Shown: one piece after another, positions 61,744 to 64,000 of the stretch
How positions within the stretch are numbered: the stretch's first letter is position 1
Layout of the letters: each line of letters begins with the position of its first letter
Source: Duganella lactea
GTDB lineage: Bacteria; Pseudomonadota; Gammaproteobacteria; Burkholderiales; Burkholderiaceae_D
Reading direction: 5' to 3'
Assembly: GCF_009857505.1 (NCBI RefSeq)
Contig: NZ_WWCP01000002.1
Location: 349,114-413,113 of the forward strand
Length of the DNA stretch: 64,000 nt
Position numbers and translations under genes: made by a program
The notes under the pieces: generated by a model
The model's input: only the letters and a program-made list of their open reading frames with translations
The model's database searches: none
Told to the model about the DNA's origin: nothing

Positions 61744-62456
61744 TTCGTCACCTCGAAGAACAAGTCTTCCAGGCTGAGATTTTTGCCTTCCAGCAATTCA
61801 TCCAGCGCGCCTTGCAACACGATTTTGCCGCCTTGCAGGAACGCCACGTCCAGCGCCACGCGCTCCAGGTCGGACAGAATGTGGGTAGAGAAGATCACCG
61901 TGGTGTCGCGCTCGATGACGCCGCTGATCAATTCCTGCAGAAAATCGCGGCGGCCGATCGGGTCCAGACTGGCAACCGGCTCGTCCAGCACCAGCAACTT
62001 CGGATCGTGGGCCAGCGCGCGGATGATCGACAGGCGCTGCTTTTGTCCGCCGGAGAGCTTGGCGACCTGCTTGTTCGCGGTATCGCCGTCAAAGCCCCAG
62101 CGCTGCATCAGGCCATCGACCTTGGCCTGATTCCAACGCGGATACAGCGCTTTGAAATAGTCCAGCAGTTGCAATGGCGTCAACCACTCGAACACTTCCG
62201 ACTTTTGCGGCACGTAGCCGATGTTGGCGCGGACCTCATCGTTGAGCGCTCCCGCAGGATGACCGAACAGCGAACTGCCGCCGGAATCGGCTTCGCGCAG
62301 GCCCAGCAGGCACTCCAGCAGTGTCGACTTGCCGACGCCGTTGCGGCCCAACAGGCCGATCACCTTGCCCGGTTCAATCGTCCAATTAACACCTTGTAAT
62401 ACCTGCTGTTTATCGAAAGCTTTATGCAGGTTATTTATTTCAACGACTGACTTCAT
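61740..62456 (-). CDS. ABC transporter ATP-binding protein
   Basis: The 238-residue ATPase has Walker A GLLGRNGVGKSTLLE, Q-loop VPQKSEVFEW, signature KLSGGQKQRLSIIRAL and Walker B LLVLDEPVASLDP with a switch histidine in IFSTHILSDL. It is most like the exporter-type ATPases of antibiotic/envelope stress systems. It overlaps both the GntR gene (four bases) and the permease gene (four bases). Confidence 0.93.
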   Translation of the reverse strand: MKSVVEINNLHKAFDKQQVLQGVNWTIEPGKVIGLLGRNGVGKSTLLECLLGLREADSGGSSLFGHPAGALNDEVRANIGYVPQKSEVFEWLTPLQLLDYFKALYPRWNQAKVDGLMQRWGFDGDTANKQVAKLSGGQKQRLSIIRALAHDPKLLVLDEPVASLDPIGRRDFLQELISGVIERDTTVIFSTHILSDLERVALDVAFLQGGKIVLQGALDELLEGKNLSLEDLFFEVTK

Positions 62457-62836
62457 TTGGTTTCTCCAAGAATTTTTGTGAACAGCGCAATAACAGTCTG
62501 ACTATCCAGCTCCAGCTGGCGCGCTTCGACGGCGGCGCGCTCCAGCGTCGGTATTAAAAGATTCTCGCGGCCCTGGGGTTTATTACCCTCTGCCACCAAC
62601 ATGCCAACTCCGCGTGCCCGGCTTAATAAGCCCTCGGTTTCCAGCATGTTATAAGCCTTGGAAACGGTCATCGGATTGACGGCCAATGCCACGGCGACAT
62701 CACGCACCGATGGCAAAACATCGCCGGGTTTTAAAGCGCCGGCGGCAATCAATCGCCGCACCTGCTCGATCAACTGCCGGTAGATAGGATCGGATGAACC
62801 GGTCGCTATCGAAAATAAGCTGGAAGTGTGGGTCAC
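62453..62836 (-). CDS. GntR-family regulator, YtrA subfamily
   Basis: The 127-residue protein has a GntR winged helix (PIYRQLIEQVRRLIAAGALKPGD, LPSVRDVAVALAVNPMTVSKAYNMLETEGLL) and only a short C-terminal helical part, the size and shape of the YtrA subfamily. The GTG at 62836 (MTHTSSLF) follows CGGA at proper spacing and the predicted promoter; an upstream ATG at 62905 would precede the -10 box and is rejected. It is the first gene of the GntR-ATPase-permease operon and probably represses it. Confidence 0.88.
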   Translation of the reverse strand: MTHTSSLFSIATGSSDPIYRQLIEQVRRLIAAGALKPGDVLPSVRDVAVALAVNPMTVSKAYNMLETEGLLSRARGVGMLVAEGNKPQGRENLLIPTLERAAVEARQLELDSQTVIALFTKILGETK

Positions 62837-62852
62837 CGTGATTCCGTATTTG

Positions 62853-62898
62853 TGTATTAGTTGAGTAATACAGTAGACTTGTTTTGATAACGTGTCAA
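62853..62898 (-). promoter_or_regulatory. Promoter and palindromic operator of the GntR-ABC operon
   Basis: On the minus strand a perfect TTGACA (62898-62893) and TACTGT (62875-62870) are 17 bases apart. A TGTATTA-N6-TAATACA palindrome (62853-62872) overlaps the -10 end. This matches the type of site used by YtrA-family repressors. Confidence 0.75.
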
Positions 62899-62961
62899 GC
62901 GGCATTTGTTAGCTATGCCATCCATTGGCCTGAACATGCCAATAACTGGTGTAACCACGGG

Positions 62962-62987
62962 GCCTGTGCGTGGGCAAGCGCACAGGC
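62962..62987. repeat. Hairpin between the GntR operon and xthA
   Basis: GCCTGTGCG pairs with CGCACAGGC around eight bases. No T tract follows in either direction, so it is unlikely to terminate by itself. A TATACT (63007-63012) six bases before the xthA ATG may be its -10 box, without a clear -35. Confidence 0.5.
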
Positions 62988-63018
62988 GCATGAGGCGTGA
63001 AACGTTTATACTGGCTGT

Positions 63019-63804
63019 ATGCGTATCGCTACATTCAACGTCAACGGTATAGGCGCCCGCCTCCCTGCCCTGCTGCAATGGCTGGAAGAAACCCAGCCGG
63101 ATGTCGTCTGCCTGCAAGAATTAAAAGCGCCACAAGAGAAATTCCCGATAGACGCCATTCAAGCGGCTGGATATCAGGCGATCTGGCACGGTCAGAAAAG
63201 CTGGAATGGCGTCGCCATATTGGCGCGCGGCCAGTTGCCGATCGAAACCGGACGTGGCCTGCCCGGCGATCCGGACGACAGCCAAAGCCGCTATATTGAA
63301 GCGATGGTGAGCGGCATATTAATCGGCGGCTTATATCTGCCGAATGGCAATCCCGCACCAGGACCGAAATTCGACTACAAACTGAAATGGTTTGAGCGGC
63401 TGATTATTCACGCTGAAAAATTACTCGACAGCCCAGCGATATTGGCTGGCGATTTTAACGTCATCCCGAGCGAGCTGGATGTCTATAAACCCGAGCGTTG
63501 GCTTGACGACGCCTTATTCCGTCCGGAAGTACGCGACGCCTATCACCGTCTGCTGGCGCAAGGCTGGACCGACGCGCTGCGCACCATGCATCCCGACGAA
63601 AAGATATACACGTTCTGGGATTATTTCCGCAACGCCTACGGACGCGATGCCGGGCTGCGGATCGACCACCTGCTGCTCAGCCCATCGCTGGCGCCGACGC
63701 TAACAAAAGCCGAGGTGGACCGCCATGTGCGCGGCCGTGAAAAGCCCAGCGACCACGCCCCCGTCTGGGTCGAGCTGGATGTTGAAAAACGGTGTCAGGT
63801 CTGA
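63019..63804 (+). CDS. xthA: Exodeoxyribonuclease III
   Basis: ExoIII cuts at abasic sites and degrades 3' ends in base excision repair. The 261-residue protein has MRIATFNVNGIGARLPALL, CLQELKAP (metal-binding E), the NWxG-like SWNGVAIL, GLYLPNGN, LAGDFNV, and the C-terminal LRIDHLLLS with SDHAPVWVEL. The last residues (RCQV) are encoded by the repeated palindrome that starts at 63791, and the stop codon lies inside it. No ribosome site is evident upstream. Confidence 0.95.
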   Translation: MRIATFNVNGIGARLPALLQWLEETQPDVVCLQELKAPQEKFPIDAIQAAGYQAIWHGQKSWNGVAILARGQLPIETGRGLPGDPDDSQSRYIEAMVSGILIGGLYLPNGNPAPGPKFDYKLKWFERLIIHAEKLLDSPAILAGDFNVIPSELDVYKPERWLDDALFRPEVRDAYHRLLAQGWTDALRTMHPDEKIYTFWDYFRNAYGRDAGLRIDHLLLSPSLAPTLTKAEVDRHVRGREKPSDHAPVWVELDVEKRCQV

Positions 63805-63861
63805 CAAAAGCACACGGCCTCAACTGCGTAGCAGTTGAGGCCGTGTGCTTTTGTCAGACCT
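63797..63861. repeat. Perfect 31-base-arm hairpin at the end of xthA
   Basis: 63797-63827 is the exact reverse complement of 63831-63861, with GTA as the loop. The outer ends read AGGTCTGACA, identical to the core of the palindrome at 3798-3829, and the inner part (AAAAGCACACGGCC) ends in TTTT on either strand. It will act as a bidirectional terminator and may be a small mobile repeat. Confidence 0.9.
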
Positions 63862-64000
63862 CGTATATTGAATCTACCGCGCCATCGCCGGATAATGTGG
63901 AGGTGGCAACGGTCAGGCAGGGTGACGCCGACCAGACTTTGGGTAGTTGAACCCGTGTGTCAGATAGGCGCCCTTGTCTGTTTCATTTTATTAGTCCGAA
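63862..64000. other. Right edge, no gene assigned
   Basis: The last 139 bases contain no reading frame I can support. On the minus strand a frame of about 30 codons ends at a TGA inside the hairpin, so the 3' end of a gene entering from the right is possible but too short to judge. Confidence 0.3.

Noticed and set aside
63862..64000. Start of an insertion sequence at the right edge
   Set aside because: The hairpin could be read as a terminal repeat, but no transposase-like sequence can be supported in 139 bases.

Overview
The window is GC-rich, densely coded chromosome from a betaproteobacterium, most likely family Oxalobacteraceae (Massilia/Duganella/Janthinobacterium type). This rests on the gene orders (rpsB-tsf-pyrH-frr-uppS-cdsA-dxr-rseP-bamA-skp-lpxD-fabZ-lpxA-lpxB-rnhB; smc-zipA-ligA), protein styles, and the short palindromic repeats between genes. 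The taxonomy is inferred from memory of these families, not from a search. I saw no rRNA, tRNA, CRISPR array, prophage or complete insertion sequence.

Layout. 1-3.8 kb: end of an NfeD-like gene, then ppsA (PEP synthase) divergent from its regulator ppsR. 3.8-20.5 kb: a long minus-strand series running from rpsB/tsf through nucleotide, isoprenoid, phospholipid, outer-membrane assembly and lipid A genes to rnhB, a SpoU/TrmH methyltransferase and a RocR-like receiver-EAL protein lacking one expected catalytic glutamate. 20.9-26 kb, plus strand: map, glnD, an rluF-like gene and a YcgR/PilZ gene. 26-38.3 kb is the most distinctive part. It holds a hybrid histidine kinase whose sensor is a whole NCS1 (nucleobase/hydantoin) permease with a cysteine-rich insert, an overlapping LuxR-type response regulator and a DUF445 gene. 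These face a porin-urtABCDE operon (urea ABC transporter) whose promoter region carries a TACGT-N6-ACGTA palindrome. 38.4-40.3 kb: two small unknown genes around a type IB topoisomerase. 40.3-49.9 kb, minus strand: a tight operon smc-zipA-ligA-galU-def-AI-2E-family transporter, in which ligA carries an apparent tandem duplication of helix-hairpin-helix sequence. 50-53.9 kb: PAP2-like protein, GST, LysR/LysE pair, a Gly/Ser-rich small protein and a stand-alone ClpP-like protease. 54-58.9 kb: tandem glycine riboswitch with gcvT-gcvH-gcvP. 58.9-60.3 kb: ArsR-like regulator with a probable leaderless promoter, plus small membrane proteins. 60.3-62.9 kb: GntR(YtrA-type)-ABC ATPase-permease operon with a palindromic operator. 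63-63.8 kb: xthA, ending inside a perfect 31-bp hairpin.

How parts work together. The kinase, response regulator, porin and UrtABCDE read as a nitrogen-source sensing and uptake unit: a permease-shaped sensor would detect urea or a related nitrogen compound and drive the porin/urt operon. The ligand and wiring are inference. Glycine cleavage is under direct glycine control by riboswitch. Two cyclic-di-GMP proteins (degenerate EAL, PilZ) and GlnD suggest signalling links, but nothing in the sequence ties them together physically.
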